From Globisporangium splendens (lineage: Eukaryota > Oomycota > Peronosporomycetes > Pythiales > Pythiaceae), in NCBI GenBank assembly GCA_006386115.1, contig VFIW01000184.1, positions 1-35,000 on the forward strand: a stretch of DNA of 35,000 nt, written 5' to 3'. A program made the position numbers and the translations under genes. Positions within the stretch are counted from its first letter, which is position 1, and the number at the start of each line of letters is the position of its first letter. Below the pieces are notes generated by a model. It worked only from the letters and a program-made list of their open reading frames with translations, did no database searches and was not told the origin of the DNA. Shown here piece by piece: positions 34,700 to 35,000 of the stretch.

Positions 34700-35000
34700 A
34701 TGGCGGTCGATGGCAGACTTTTGCTTTGCGCTCGCCACTCCTTCCTTCCTTCCTTCCTTCCTTCCTTCGCTCGCTTGCTCGCTCGCCCTCGCGTGGCCGG
34801 TCGCACAATGCTTCTCATTTTCGCTGCCGCGCCACGGCCGACCAGCACCCCACTTCGTTGCTCTTTCGCTCTTTCGCTCTCGGTCGTCCAGAGGGGACCG
34901 GCGGTTGGGGGGACTCTCCTTGCTCGTCCCCCGAGCCTTCTGCTCTCCTTCTGGCGTTCGGCAGCGTCTCCGCTGCATCGGGTCTTGCGGCAGGTGGCTG
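34700..35000. other. Right end of window, TTCC microsatellite, no gene seen
   Basis: About 300 bp with a (TTCC)n run at about 34741-34768 followed by a GCTC/GCTT-rich stretch. The expected 5' LTR of element II is not recognisable here. A 128-codon minus-strand frame (34592-34978) has no domain and looks fortuitous. Confidence 0.55.

Noticed and set aside
34592..34978. 128-codon minus frame at the right edge
   Set aside because: It spans the TTCC microsatellite and the frameshifted gag start, is low-complexity, and aligns with nothing recognisable.

Overview
The window reads as a repeat-rich stretch of a eukaryotic nuclear genome, most likely an oomycete (Phytophthora-like). The evidence is an intronless SLC1-type transporter gene, chromodomain Ty3/gypsy elements, and U2 snRNA-associated non-LTR retrotransposons that carry an RNase H domain upstream of the reverse transcriptase. 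That last architecture is the one described for oomycete Utopia elements. No bacterial features are present.

Positions 1-15546 (minus strand): an array of two almost identical Utopia-like elements in head-to-tail order, with ORFs at 530-7483 and 8150-15010. Both have one uninterrupted ORF of about 2,300 codons with N-terminal zinc fingers, RNase H, RT, a CCHC knuckle and a restriction-like endonuclease. Each element is followed on its 3' side by the 3' three quarters of a U2 snRNA gene, starting just after the branch-point recognition sequence, then about 165 bp of U2 3' flank and an A tract. The array is headed at 15357-15546 by what looks like a complete U2 snRNA gene.

Positions 15547-20057: an apparently single-copy region with one host gene, an SLC1/DAACS-family dicarboxylate or amino acid:cation symporter (16484-18115, minus). 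It is flanked by long noncoding stretches, including an old degenerate duplication and an LTR-promoter-like segment.

Positions 20058-27530 (plus): gypsy element I, 7,463 bp, with 359-bp LTRs and a perfect AATGG target duplication. Its gag-pol order is gag, PR, RT, RH, IN, chromodomain. It is disabled by one in-frame TGA and one frameshift. Positions about 27531-34690 (minus): a related but more decayed gypsy element II in the opposite orientation. Element I seems to have landed in the 3' LTR of element II. The last 300 bp hold a TTCC microsatellite and nothing else I can identify.

The most notable signal is a long accessory ORF, antisense to pol, at the 3' end of both gypsy elements. It encodes an acidic, NLS-bearing N-terminus, a shared FYIDLF/Cys4 domain, and then a coiled coil encoded opposite the low-complexity linker between integrase and chromodomain. 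The two copies are clearly diverged but keep the same order and the same codon phase relative to pol.
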